DNA from: Gerris lacustris
Lineage: Eukaryota; Arthropoda; Insecta; Hemiptera; Gerridae
NCBI GenBank assembly: GCA_951217055.1
Contig: OX578276.1
Location: 18,955,430-19,019,429, forward strand
Direction: 5' to 3'
Length of the DNA stretch: 64,000 nucleotides
The notes beneath the pieces were generated by a model. That model saw only the letters and a program-made list of their open reading frames with translations, was not told the origin of the DNA and did not search any database. The translations under genes and the position numbers were made by a program. Below, piece after piece: positions 43,822 through 54,530 of this stretch; the stretch's first letter is position 1; every line of letters begins with the position of its first letter.

Positions 43822-43915
43822 AAATATAATCGCACTACAAGAAGAAAATCCTGGAAAGAAATATGCGATGTGTTCGCAAAAGAGAACGCGACCGACACTG
43901 AAAGAAATGAATTAG
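43759..43915 (+). CDS. MADF-domain exon (first half of MADF-BESS gene)
   Basis: 52 codons after an acceptor-like TTCATAG, ending GAATTAG then GTAAGTG. It reads AGFFKSKYFKYN, then RKSWKEICDVFAKENATDTE. The Trp-Lys-Glu-Ile and following helix match MADF, a Myb-like DNA-binding fold. It ends in phase 1 with G. Adding the CA at the acceptor of 49168 gives NELANTLKKKWKNIRDNFVK, a continuous MADF domain. The true gene may use this exon or the copy near 45716. Confidence 0.6.
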
Positions 43916-44393
43916 GTAAGTGAAAGGTGTTGTAAATCAAATGAAAATTACTATCATATCATATATTATGGGTAAAACTGGAGCGACTTGCATATTGGCT
44001 TATATAATTTGCATAATGACTACTTCTGATAGTATACAAAGTTTTTAAAACTTGGTAGAATTATCTATTACACTATTAAGAAAGAAATGCAACTAGTTTT
44101 AGATCATTTGGAAACAAAATGTATGCTTTAGACCAATTTTAGAATTTTTATAGTGACTGCTACACAAAATATTTTGCATAATTTATACTTGTAATTGTTT
44201 ATTTAGTCTTAAATTCTCTTCTTGGGCCTGTGTTTTGGGGGGGGGGGGTACAAATGTAAAAAGAAATGAAAACCTTTCATGATGCATATCGTCGAAAGGC
44301 TCTTTCAGAGTACAGTAATGGTTGGTCACATGCCCGGGAAGGTTTCGGAGTTAGTAAAAATTATGAGGTGGTACGAAGTTCGCCGGGTCAGCT

Positions 44394-44634
44394 AGTAATT
44401 AAAATATAATAATCGTTGAGCGAAGAACTTTGTTAAAATCTTAGAAATATTGCGTCAAATTTGTTAAATAAATTCGCAGTAATTATTCTAGTTGAGTTAA
44501 ATGATGACTGGTCAACTGAGAAGGATATTTTGACTTCATGAACTTCATTGTGAAATACAAAGATTCATAGCAATATTTTGAACCAATAATTGAAATTAGG
44601 CTACAAGCAGGTTTCTTTAAGTCTAAATATTTTT
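44394..44634 (+). repeat. 240-bp duplicated block, copy 2
   Basis: Second copy; it carries the first part of the MADF exon sequence without its conserved end, so it is not a working exon. Confidence 0.9.
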
Positions 44635-45107
44635 ATTGTGGCACGAGTTAGTAAAATATAACAGTAGAAGTAGATTTGTGCTGCATTTGCAATGTTCGAT
44701 CCTCTTTAATCTCTAATAACACACATTTCTTAGCCTATTATTTCAGAAATAGAAATCTATCTTGAATATTATCACAAATAATCTGGTTTAGCAAATATGA
44801 AAATAAGTAGATTTTGAACTTTTTAAAACTAAAAAGGATATTAATTTTGAACGGGAGCCGCTCTTAACCAAGCGAAGAGATGAATGCGGCACTGGGAGCC
44901 ACGTTTGTCCACCCCTGGTCTAGAGTCTAGAGCAGGTGAGGTATATAGTATATTATATTCGCTGGTTCATGTCAAGGCCAAACCGAAAACATCCGAGTAA
45001 ATATTTTTAGTAGGGTAACATCGACGTAATCAATGTCAAAGTACTGCGTTAGAAAGCGCCACCTGCACAGGCTGAGTAGTTGCGTATTGTTTCATTAGCT
45101 CTCCCAC

Positions 45108-45417
45108 TAGGGTTGGGATATCGAAATAAAATATCAATATTTTCGATATATTGACATCGAGTGGTTCAACATCGATATTAGAGAAAATATCGATATTTCC
45201 GAGTTTTTTTTACTGATGAGCAAAAAAAAAAAAAAGGTCACCCGGCCAATTTGTCCCCTGCTGAACAATAGAAAAGAGAAAAAAAGATCACCGCCTTCCG
45301 ATTTTCGATATTTTTAAAAAATATCGATGTTGCCGATATATCGAAAGATCAATATCGATATTTTATGGTCCGATATATCGATATTTTCGATATATCGTAA
45401 TCGAAGTCCCAACCCTA
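45108..45417. mobile_element. 310-bp hAT MITE
   Basis: Ends TAGGGTTGGGA and TCCCAACCCTA, flanked by exact 8-bp TCTCCCAC at 45100-45107 and 45418-45425. The interior is packed with ATCGATAT-type motifs. No frame. Confidence 0.93.
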
Positions 45418-45520
45418 TCTCCCACGCGTAGCTCTTAGTTGAGGAAGAAACTTGAAGAGGGTTAATAAGTGCAGAGGTTTTACAAGAGGTTTTTTTTGAA
45501 AAAGTTATTACAAGAAATTA

Positions 45521-45589
45521 ATGATGGAAATCAACATTGAGAAATTAATCGGCGAAGTAAAAAAAATACCCGGCTTTGTGGGATTTTAA
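45521..45589 (+). pseudogene. MADF N-terminal start fragment
   Basis: Reads MMEINIEKLIGEVKKIPGFV, then stop. Glu-Lys-Leu-Ile...Val...Pro matches the first helix of MADF domains. Downstream at 45716-45774 lies a second MADF exon end (EEICDVFAKENATDTER) with the same donor GTAAGTG. This looks like part of a gene or a broken duplicate. Confidence 0.5.
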
Positions 45590-45715
45590 ATGCTCAGGTT
45601 AATAAAAATATTTTTTTATTTTTTTACTTTAAAATAAATATTTAATTATAGTTAATTTTACTGTGAAGGTTTATTTTTTGGTCAGGATATAATAATCGCA
45701 GTATTAGAAGAAATA

Positions 45716-45774
45716 TGCGATGTGTTCGCAAAAGAGAACGCGACCGACACTGAAAGGAATGAATTAGGTAAGTG
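45716..45774 (+). pseudogene. MADF exon, second copy
   Basis: GAAGAAATATGCGATGTGTT and the following bases up to GAATTAG|GTAAGTG repeat 43857-43915 almost exactly. The 5' part differs, coming after TTTTGGTCAG, so only the exon end is shared. Confidence 0.6.
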
Positions 45775-46434
45775 AAAGGTGTTGTGAATCAAATTTTTTA
45801 TTTTAGTACTTTAAAAATAAAAATATTTAATTATAGTTAATTTTACTGTGTTACTGTTAATTTTACTCAGTCAAAATGACTTCTACCGAGACGTCTAATA
45901 TTGCCTTAGAAAACAAACTTAAAGTTTATATATCTCGAAGAGCCTGTCTATATCAAAGAGCACAACAGGCTCATGATCAAATTAAGAGGATTAAAGAACT
46001 TAAAATATTAAAAATCATTTCAAGTTCGTTGTCGTAACTAAGACGAAACAAGGAATGAAATGGCGATGCTAGAGGATTCAATTAGTGAGATCCAGTTCAC
46101 TCTGGAACCCCATAAACAGATCACTCATCAAACCCTTAATTCTTTTGACGATCTTTACTACAATTGTATGCCAATCTTAGAGAGCTTGAAATATGAAACA
46201 CCACAAGCCCTCCCAATAACTTCTAAATCAGAAACCACTATTTTCGATACTGTGAAATTACCGAGGATTCCCCTTAAAATATTTACTGGAAATCTAACTG
46301 AACTTATTCCGTAGTAATCTTTTGTAGTTTAGTTAATAATTCTTCTATTCCTCATGTTCAAAAATTGTTATATCTTCAAAGTTCTCTCGAAGGTGACCCT
46401 CTTAACCTAATTAAACATCTTCCTGCTACCCAGT

Positions 46435-47455
46435 GGCGTACCCAGGGGAGGCCCAAGGGGCCCTGCCCCCCCCCCCCCCCCCCCCGGAAATGATTACATA
46501 ACTTGGCCCCGCAATACATTAAAAACCAAACGAGCACAGTAATATCAAATGCATTCGAATTTTCTGTAAATATTTCCCAATAAAAGGAATTAATTATTAT
46601 ATTAGGGTGTGTATAGACTTAATCACCCCAATTGCGCTCGACCGGGATTTTGCCGATGGAATTAAAGTTATTATACACTATAATACCGTCCCGATTGTCA
46701 TCTGAGCCCGGATTTTGCCGGCAGAATTAAATCATTAAACATTATACCGGCCCGATTGTCTGCTGGGCGCTATTTTTGCCGATTGAATTAAAGCATTAAA
46801 CACTGTCACCGCCATAGCGGTTATTCTGCTTATGTAGATGCTATGCTAGTATCTAGCATAGCATGTTATCTTTACTTGTTTATTTTTATTTATCTACTTT
46901 ATATTTTAATTTAATTTATTGTCAGATTATGTCAGTAATTTAGTTTTTCTTGATATTTTTTCGTTTAGTGTGTAAAGGACAAATTTTCTTAGAAGTAGGG
47001 AATATTTTTGTAGACAGAAATAAAATTCTCTTCAGTCAAGAATTCGTTTTTACTTAGAGCCTAGTTACTTCGCTACCGCGGCGACAAACACTGTACTGGT
47101 CCGATTATCGGCTGGGCCCGGACTTCTGCCGATAGAATTAAAACATTATACCGGCCCGATTGTGAGCTGGGCCCGGATTTTTCCGGCAGAATTAAATCAT
47201 TAAACATTATACCGGCCCGATTGTCAGCTGGGCCCTATTTTTGCCAATAGATTTAAATTAAAGCATTAAACACTTTTTCCGGCAGAATTAAATCATTAAA
47301 CATTATAACATTAAAGATTACAACATTATAACATTAAACACAAATAAATCACAATTAATTAGGCAATTACACAATCATCAATCAATTAGGCACAATTAAA
47401 TCATTAAACATTATACTGGCCCGATTGTCAGCTGGGCCCGGATTTTTTCAGATAA
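46435..47455. repeat. minisatellite-bearing insertion in BEL/Pao 4 gag
   Basis: Starts CAGTGGCGTACCCAGG, a C-run, then about 60-bp units with CCGGCCCGATTGTCAGCTGG and GGATTTTTGCCG...GAATTAAA. The same motifs occur at 5994-6120. A solo LTR interrupts it at 46804-47086. Confidence 0.75.
46804..47086 (+). mobile_element. solo LTR (283 bp)
   Basis: TGTCACCGCC...GCGGCGACA, flanked by AACAC at 46799-46803 and 47087-47091. TG...CA ends, a 5-bp duplication and an internal AATAAA support an LTR left by recombination. Its family is unknown. Confidence 0.75.
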
Positions 47456-48180
47456 AATCCTCCGCTCTTATTACGAAAATTTGTCAGAGCAGTATTTTGC
47501 ATTAGAAGCCCTGAAACTACCCAATTTATCTGATTTCATTTTATTCTATCGAACCTTTCGAAACTTGGACCCACACCCACATACTTGGAAGCACTTTGAA
47601 GCTCATTTTAATAAAGACATCAGTTCCAGTTCTACCTCTAGTGTAGTCCATCCTCCTCCATTTAAACAAATTTTAGATTTTTTAAGCAACCAATGCAAAA
47701 TATTAGAAACCTCTAGCCTTACTAGTACTCAAGTCACTTGTCAACGTCCGTTTAATTCTCCTCAACAACGCAATACTAATGAGTTCCGCTCTGCTTCTGA
47801 TAAATACACTGCTTTATATCGTCAATCTTTGCAACCTCCTACTGTACTCTTGGGTACTGCGATGATCCATGTATTCGATGTTATATATGTGGTATAGTTG
47901 TCACGCGGGTTTTAATAGATTCTGGTTCGCAAGGCTCTTTTATTTCAAAGTCTTTCTTCTCTAAACTGGGACTTCCTTCTAAACGAACTGATGTTACAGT
48001 TACTGGTCTTGGTCAGACCTCCGTCTCACAGCAAAAGGCGATCGGCTCCATTAATTTAAAATCACGGCTCACCCCCTCTCCTATCCTCTCTACTCAGGTG
48101 GTGATATTGGAGAAACAGGCGAGCTGTTTACTCTCTTCTTATATTCACGACCAAGTTCAAACTCCCGGAAATATCATTGG

Positions 48181-48700
48181 ACTATAGAGATGCATATTTT
48201 TGTCTTATTTTTAGGACCTGCCCTAATGGGGTAGCGGGGAGGGACTTTTTTTTGCGTATTGTTTTAATTTTTTGGGAGGTAAAATGGCCGCCATTTTGGA
48301 AACACGATATATTTTTGTGAACCAAATATCAATACCTTTAATATGATACCCAACTACGCATTTTCAAATCATAAAAATTTTGGGGCTCCGGAGTTACGGC
48401 CCCCAAAAATATCTAAAATTTAACTTTTTCATATCAACTCCCGGAAATAATTTTGTTGGATTTCTAATGTGGAAGATCACTTTTTATTTTTCAGTCCGTG
48501 AGGTGGCACCGTCAGTGGTAGCCAACCCGAACTAACCTCCCACTCTTCGCCATCCCGCCATGGCCGCCATTTTGGAAACGCGATATGTATTTGTAATCTA
48601 CATTTCAATATCTTTGAAAGGATCACAACTTGAAAATTACAACAAATATTAAATATTGCGATATATTCGCAATAGGTCGTAGTTCGCAGAAATTTACAGT
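48181..48700. repeat. two related units with GGCCGCCATTTTGGAAAC
   Basis: The block ATGGCCGCCATTTTGGAAAC followed by CGATAT recurs at about 48283 and 48559, with CAATA(T/C)CTTT downstream each time. Non-coding. Confidence 0.6.
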
Positions 48701-48768
48701 GTTTAGGTTCGCAATAGAATTTCTGTTTTTAGGCAAAAAGTGTTAACTTGTATACCAAACTCCAAGAT

Positions 48769-49009
48769 GCGACGGATGGACAGACGAACTAACAAAAGTA
48801 GAAGGGTTTCTAGGATGACCTCAAAACTCAAAAAATTAATAAAAAAGAAGGGCCCAACAATAATATCTCGGCAAAATTCAGAGAATTCGAAATACAAAGT
48901 AAAAACTCGATCTAAGCAAAACTTAAACGAGAAGTTGGTAGAAGTAGAAAATAGGTTGTTAGGTAGCGCAACGTGGGGAGGCACTGCTATTTCCATCTGT
49001 TACACTTGA
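48769..49009 (+). CDS. basic hypothetical frame upstream of BESS exon
   Basis: A Lys/Arg-rich reading (MRRMDRRTNKSRRVSRMTSK, then LKKLIKKKGPTII) of about 80 residues from ATG 48769, open within a longer frame from 48740. No known domain. Its last 20 codons lie in a block (CACTGCTATTTCCATCTGTT) that is repeated at 50461 and 52886. It may be chance coding or part of a nuclear protein. Confidence 0.25.
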
Positions 49010-49167
49010 TTTCATCAATTATGAGACGCACCTCGAATATAAGACGCATCCCGATATTCCCGAGGCAAAAACGGGAAAAATAGTTCGTCTAAACAATAAG
49101 TATACCTATTGTTAGTTTCCCATAGCTAAATTACACTTTCTAACTTTAAATTTATCTTCTTTTTCAG

Positions 49168-49495
49168 CAAATACATTAAAAAAAAAATGGAAAAATATAA
49201 GGGACAATTTTGTTAAGGACGTCACCCAAAGAAAGAGAGATACCGGGAGAATCCGAGCCCCTTATATATACTCAACGAACTTGGAATTTTTGAGAGAAAC
49301 GACCGAGCTGAGGGAAGAGGCTCCCTCATCAAGCCAACATTTGGAAGAAAACGACGACAACCGTCATTTCTTACTTTCCCTACTGCCGAGTATGTCTGCA
49401 CTGCCTAAGCGGCTAAATTCGAAGTGCAGACTAGAAATTATGGAAAACATAAACAGATATGAGGACCTCGCAATACAGCAAGATGATAACCCCTA
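49168..49495 (+). CDS. MADF-BESS protein, last exon
   Basis: Acceptor TTTTTCAG, then (with G from the upstream exon) ANTLKKKWKNIRDNFVKDVT, the end of the MADF domain, RAPYIYSTNLEFLRE, an acidic linker, and the BESS motif NRHFLLSLLPSMSALPKRLN followed by CRLEIMENI. It stops at TAG 49493-49495. MADF binds DNA and BESS mediates protein contacts in insect transcription regulators such as Adf-1 relatives. The matching donor phase 5.2 kb upstream (43915) supports one gene with a large, transposon-filled intron. This copy has no frameshift. Confidence 0.8.
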
Positions 49496-49499
49496 GAAA

Positions 49500-50340
49500 G
49501 CTAAATGTACGTAAAAAGTACGTACAGTTTTAGTTAAATGTGATTCACAGATAAACTGTAAACCACACAATCTCCACTCTCTAGCAGTGCTTCGTCTAGA
49601 CCAGCGGTTCTTAAATGGTGTTCCGCGGAACCTTAGGGTTCCGCGGAAGGGCGCTAGGGGTTCCGCGAGATTGTGAGTAGTATGATGGAGTGGGAGGAAG
49701 CAATAACTACTCAATCTGTGAAGTACTGTTTTACCTAGCCTAGCAACACGACCTATTTTCAATTGCAATGCGATTGTGTCTCTGGAAATTAAACAATAAC
49801 AATCAATTGTGATTCACTGATAATGTAGTAAATTTTTATTTCATATTTTTATTATTAGTTACATTTATCTACTATTAGGTATAGTATTTAAAGTAGTTAT
49901 TCTTTTTTTCTATTAATACCTATGACATTCAGGGCCGTAGCCAAGCCGGCCTAATCATGTAGGGCAAAATATATTGTAGGCCAGGCAAAATTTTGGAGTA
50001 CACAATTAGGTATATAGGTCGTAGGATTAATAATTTTAAGTACATATTATTCGTAACAAAGGGAAACTAGTGATAAAGCAAAAATACTACAGAGGTGGTA
50101 TATTACTTCTCTGAATTGTTATGTCAGGCTCAGACGGGTGTAAACAAGTTTACTGAGTCATTCAACTTATCCATCATCTTTATATTTTTGCAGTATTAAA
50201 AAATAGTCATGTTAATAAAGTTGATGAATTCTAATTAATAATTAAATAGTTGTTCATCTAAAAAATATCATGTTATAATATTTGTTTAGTGAATTATTAT
50301 TGACTGACGTATAACATAATTAGACGCGTAAATAAATCAC
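49500..50340. other. no gene; terminal fragment of a hAT-like repeat
   Basis: 49602-49670 has CAGCGGTTCTTAAATGGTGT and GGTTCCGCGGAAGG, typical of a hAT end, but no partner end is seen. The rest is AT-rich. Confidence 0.4.
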
Positions 50341-50453
50341 GGTCATTTCTTACTTTCCCTACTTTCTCTCCCATTTGAGTCATTTTCAAGCTTCTAAAAC
50401 AAAATACAAACTTATCACAAACTAATCAAACCCATCATTTTATTTGTTACTTG

Positions 50454-50754
50454 GGGGCACCGCTATTTCCATCTGTTACACTTGAATTGATAAATTATGA
50501 GACGCACATCCAATATAAGACGCATCCCGATATTCCCGAGGCAAAAACGGGGAAAATAGTGCGTCTAAACAATAAGTATACCTATTGTTAGTTTCCCATA
50601 GCTAAATTACACTTTCTAACTTTAAATTTATATTTTGTTTTTCAGCAAGTAATCTTAAAAAAAAAAATTGAAAAATGAAAGGGACACTTTTATGAAAGAT
50701 GTCCAGCAAAGAAAGAGAGATTCCGGGAGAATGCGAGCCTCTTACATTTATGCC
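50454..50754 (+). pseudogene. MADF-BESS intron/exon duplicate 2
   Basis: Copies 48970-49260: intron block (GAGACGCAC...ATAAGACGCATCCCGATATT), acceptor TTTTTCAG, then an exon start with altered A-run and changed codons. It leads straight into the tandem satellite. Confidence 0.75.
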
Positions 50755-52790
50755 AATAACTTAGAATTATTGAGGGAATCGACTGAGCCGAGGGAAGATG
50801 CTTCCTCATCCAGCAGAGTTTGGTAGAGAACGATGACAACCGTCATTTACAACTTTCCCTACTGCCGAGTATGTCTGCACTGCCTAAGCGGCTAAATTCA
50901 AGGTGCAGACTAGATATTATGAAGTTGATTAAATCTTTATATTGAAATTCATTTTTACAAATTTAATTGAGCTACTAACCACCCCTAACAACCTCTAACC
51001 AATAACTTGGAATTTTTGAGGGAATCGACTAAGCCGAGGGAAAAGGCTTCCTCATCCAGCAGAGTTTGGTAGAGAACGATGACAACCGTCATTTCCAACT
51101 TTCCCTACTGCCGAGTATGTCTGCACTGCCTAAGCTGCTAAATTCAAGGTGCAGACTAGATATTATGAAGTTGATTAAATCTTTATATTGAAATTCATTT
51201 TTACAAATTTAATTGAGTTACTAACCACCTCTAACCAATAACTTGGAATTTTTGAGGGAATCGACTGAGCCAAGGGAAAAGGCTTCCTCATCCAGAAGAG
51301 TTTGGTAGAGAACGATGACAACCGTCATTTCCAACTTTCCCTACTGCCGAGTATGTCTGAACTGCCTAAGCTGCTAAATTCAAGGTGCAGACTAGATATT
51401 ATGAAGTTGATTAAATCTTTATATTGATATTCATTTTTACAAATTAAATTGAGCTACTAACCACCCCTAACCACCTCTAACCAATAACTTGGAATTTTTG
51501 AGGGAATAAATTAAGCCGAGGGAAAAGGCTTCCTCATCCAGCAGAGTTTGGTAGAGAACGATGACAACCGTCATTTCCAACTTTCCCTACTGCCGAGTAT
51601 GTCTGCACTGCCTAAGCGGCTAAATTCAAGGTACAGACTAGATATTATGAAGTTGATTAAATCTTTATATTGATATTCATTTTTACAAATTTAATTGAGT
51701 TACTAACCACCTCTAACCAATAACTTGGAATTTTTGAGGGAATCGACTGAGCCAAGGGAAAAGGCTTCCTCATCCAGAAGAGTTTGGTAGAGAACGATGA
51801 CAACCGTCATTTCCAACTTTCCCTACTGCCGAGTATGTCTGAACTGCCTAAGCTGCTAAATTCAAGGTGCAGACTAGATATTATGAAGTTGATTAAATCT
51901 TTATATTGATATTCATTTTTACAAATTAAATTGAGCTACTAACCACCCCTAACCAATAACTTGGAATTTTTGAGGGAATAAATTAAGCCGAGGGAAAAGG
52001 CTTCCTCATCAAGCAGAGTTTGGTAGAGAACGATGACAACCGTCATTTCCAACTTACCCTACTGCCGAGTATGTCTGCACTGCCTAAGCTGCTAAATTCA
52101 AGGTGCAGACTAGATATTATGAAGTTGATTAAATCTTTATATTGAAATTCATTTTTACAAATTTAATTGAGCTACTAACCACCCCTAACCACCTCAAACC
52201 AATAACTTGGAATTTTTGAGGCAATCGACTAAGCCGAGGGAAAAGGCTTCCTCATCCAGCAGAGTTTGGTAGAGAACGATGACAACCGTCATTTCCAACT
52301 TTCCCTACTGCCGAGTATGTCTGCACTGCCTAAGCGGCTAAATTCAAGGTGCAGACTAGATATTATGAAGTTAATTAAATCTTTATAATGATATTCATTT
52401 TTCCAAATTTAATTGAGTCCTAACCACCTCTAACCACCTCTAACCAATAACTCGGAATTTTTGAGGGAATCGACTAAGCCGAGGGAAAAGGCTTCCTCAT
52501 CCAGCAGAGTTTGGTAGAGAACGATGACAACCGTCATTTCCAACTTTCCCTACTGCCGAGTATGTCTGCACTGCCTAAGCGGCTAAATTCAAGGTCCAGA
52601 CTAGATATTATGAAGTTGATTAAATCTTTATATTGATATTCATTTTTACAAATTTAATTGAGCTACTAACCACCTCTAACCACCTCTAACCAATAACTTG
52701 GAATTTTTGAGGGAATCGACTGAGCCGAGGGAAAAGGCTTCCTCATCCAGCAGAGTTTGCTAGAGAACGATGACAACCGTCATTTCTTAC
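50755..52790 (+). repeat. BESS-exon satellite array (units 1-9)
   Basis: Units start at 50755, 51001, 51237, 51483, 51719, 51955, 52201, 52446 and 52692, spaced 236 or 246 bp. Each unit holds the BESS part of the exon (AACTTGGAATTTTTGAGGG, CTACTGCCGAGTATGTCTGC), plus 3' flank (TTAAATCTTTATATTGA, CTAACCACC...). A shared deletion turns the reading into a stop (GTTTGGTAGAGAACG), so no unit encodes BESS. Length differences come from CTAACCACC repeats at the junction. Confidence 0.93.
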
Positions 52791-52861
52791 TTTACCTACT
52801 TTCTCTTCCATTTGAGTCATTTTCAAGCATCTACAACAAAATACAAACTAATCAAACCCCT

Positions 52862-53176
52862 CATTTTATTTGTTACTTGGGGGCACTGCTATTTCCATCT
52901 GTTACACTTGATTTCATCAATTATGAGACGCACCTCGAATATAAGACGCATCCCGATATTCCCGAGGCAAAAACGGGGAAAATAGTGCGTCTAAACAATA
53001 AGTATACCTATTGTTAGTTTCCCATAGCTAAATTACACTTTCTAACTTTAAATTTATATTCTTTTTCAGCAAGTAATCTTAAAAAAAAATGGAAAAATGT
53101 AAGGGACACTTTTATGAAAGATGTCCAGCAAAGAAAGAGAGATTCCGGGAGAATGTGAGCCCCTAACATTTATGCC
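52862..53176 (+). pseudogene. MADF-BESS intron/exon duplicate 3
   Basis: Third copy of the block GGGGGCACTGCTATTTCC...TTTTTCAG plus exon start, embedded between satellite units. Confidence 0.75.
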
Positions 53177-53627
53177 AATAACTTGGAATTATTGAGGGAA
53201 TCGACTGAGCCGAGGGAAGAGGCTTCCTCATCCAGCAGAGTTTGGTAGAGAACGACGACAACCGTCATTTCTTACTTTCCCTACTGCCGAGTATGTCTGC
53301 ACTGCCTAAGCTGCTAAATTCAAGGTGCAGACTAGATATTATGAAGTTGATTAAATCTTTATATTGATATTCATTTTTACAAATTAAATTGAGCTACTAA
53401 CCACCCCTAACCAATAACTTGGAATTTTTGAGGGAATAAATTAAGCCGAGGGAAAAGGCTTCCTCATCAAGCAGAGTTTGGTAGAGAACGATGACAACCG
53501 TCATTTCCAACTTACCCTACTGCCGAGTATGTCTGCACTGCCTAAGCGGCTAAATTCAAGGTCCAGACTAGATATTATGAAGTTGATTAAATCTTTATAT
53601 TGATATTCATTTTTACAAATTTAATTG
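53177..53627 (+). repeat. BESS-exon satellite units 10-11
   Basis: Units at 53177 and 53413 (236 bp apart). Unit 11 shares GAATAAATTAAGCCGAGGG and CATCAAGCAGAG with unit 6, showing exchange within the array. Confidence 0.9.
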
Positions 53628-53855
53628 CATTTAGGGTTTTTTTTTAGTATTTAATATATATGTGGGAATGACGAATATGTAGATACTAAACAGCCATACA
53701 GCGTGAGAACGAACCTGGATAGAGAGTGGCGGGGGACAGAACTGGCTGGTTTTTGGTTGTTGTTTGTTGATGTGCCGAGTTGTAATTTGTTTCTTGTGAG
53801 TTTAATTATATTTTTCTCTGTTTAAAGTTGTTTTTTATTACACAGTTGTCTTTTA

Positions 53856-54046
53856 ATCACTTGGAATTTTTGAGGGAATCGACTGAGCAGAGGGAAGAGG
53901 CTTCCTCATCGATCCAGAGTTTAGGAGAGAATGACGACAACCGTTATTTCCTACGTTCCCTACTGCCGAGTATGTCTGCACTGCCTAAGCGGCTAAATTC
54001 GAAGTGCAGACTAGATATTATGAAGTTGTTAAAATCTTATGTTTAA
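53856..54046 (+). pseudogene. open BESS exon copy 4
   Basis: Open frame LEFLRESTEQREEASSSIQS then NRYFLRSLLPSMSALPKRLN and CRLDIMKLL; the satellite's frameshift is absent. It lacks the upstream MADF end, follows unrelated sequence (53630-53850), and so is probably a retained partial duplicate. It is closer to the ancestral exon than the satellite units. Confidence 0.7.
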
Positions 54047-54304
54047 AATAAATGTTTATTGATTGAATCATATAATTTTTTAAAAAATAATTATGTAATG
54101 CATGTTTAATATTGAAAGAATATTATGAATAAAAACCTTTTTTAAACTAATTAATATAACTAATACAATCAACTTACTACGTAGTAAGATCCGACTGGAA
54201 ATCAAAACAAGTCCATTAAAAGAACCACCTTTCCATTCCCAGTGAGGTTACATTTAGTATCACAACTGGTATTTGAAAGAATGTTCAACTTTGCTGAACC
54301 AATG

Positions 54305-54530
54305 TTTGCTGCCGAGCTTACCGAAGGTAATGGAAGCTGTGTGATCGTTCTGAACAACAATTTTTCTTCTGTCTCCAATTTCACAAATTCTAAAACAGAA
54401 ATCCGTTCCAACAATCAAGAACATTTTTGGTTCCACGTCTGTTTTTCGCTCAATTTTTGAAACCAATATATCTTAAAAACTACTCGTCCTATTTTAATGA
54501 AATTCAAATTGTAGGTCATAATTAGCCTAT
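54305..54530 (+). repeat. hairpin-headed dispersed repeat (family c), copy 2
   Basis: GCCGAGCTTACCGAAGGTAA, AAACAGAAATCCGTTCC, and CCTATTTTAATGAAATTCAA. Degenerate relative of 63240. Confidence 0.65.

Larger units (their letters stand above)
45877..48180 (+). mobile_element. BEL/Pao 4 remnant (gag-protease), split
   Basis: Plus-strand gag starts MTSTETSNIALENKL at 45877. 46060-46314 gives FDTVKLPRIPLKIFTGNLTE; 46340-46430 reads HVQKLLYLQSSLEGDPLNLI; 47466-47897 gives LPNLSDFILFYRTFRN and a Ser-rich tail. The protease at 47899-48178 has VLIDSGSQGSFIS and VTGLGQ. There are several frame breaks. An insertion at 46432-47456 splits gag. No RT, integrase or LTRs are seen. Confidence 0.8.

Noticed and set aside
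44890..44940. hAT right end (GTTTGTCCACCCCTGG)
   Set aside because: It resembles a hAT terminus, but no left end or 8-bp duplication could be paired with it.
50755..53627. CRISPR-like array
   Set aside because: Units of about 240 bp with no unique spacers; eukaryotic tandem repeat derived from an exon.
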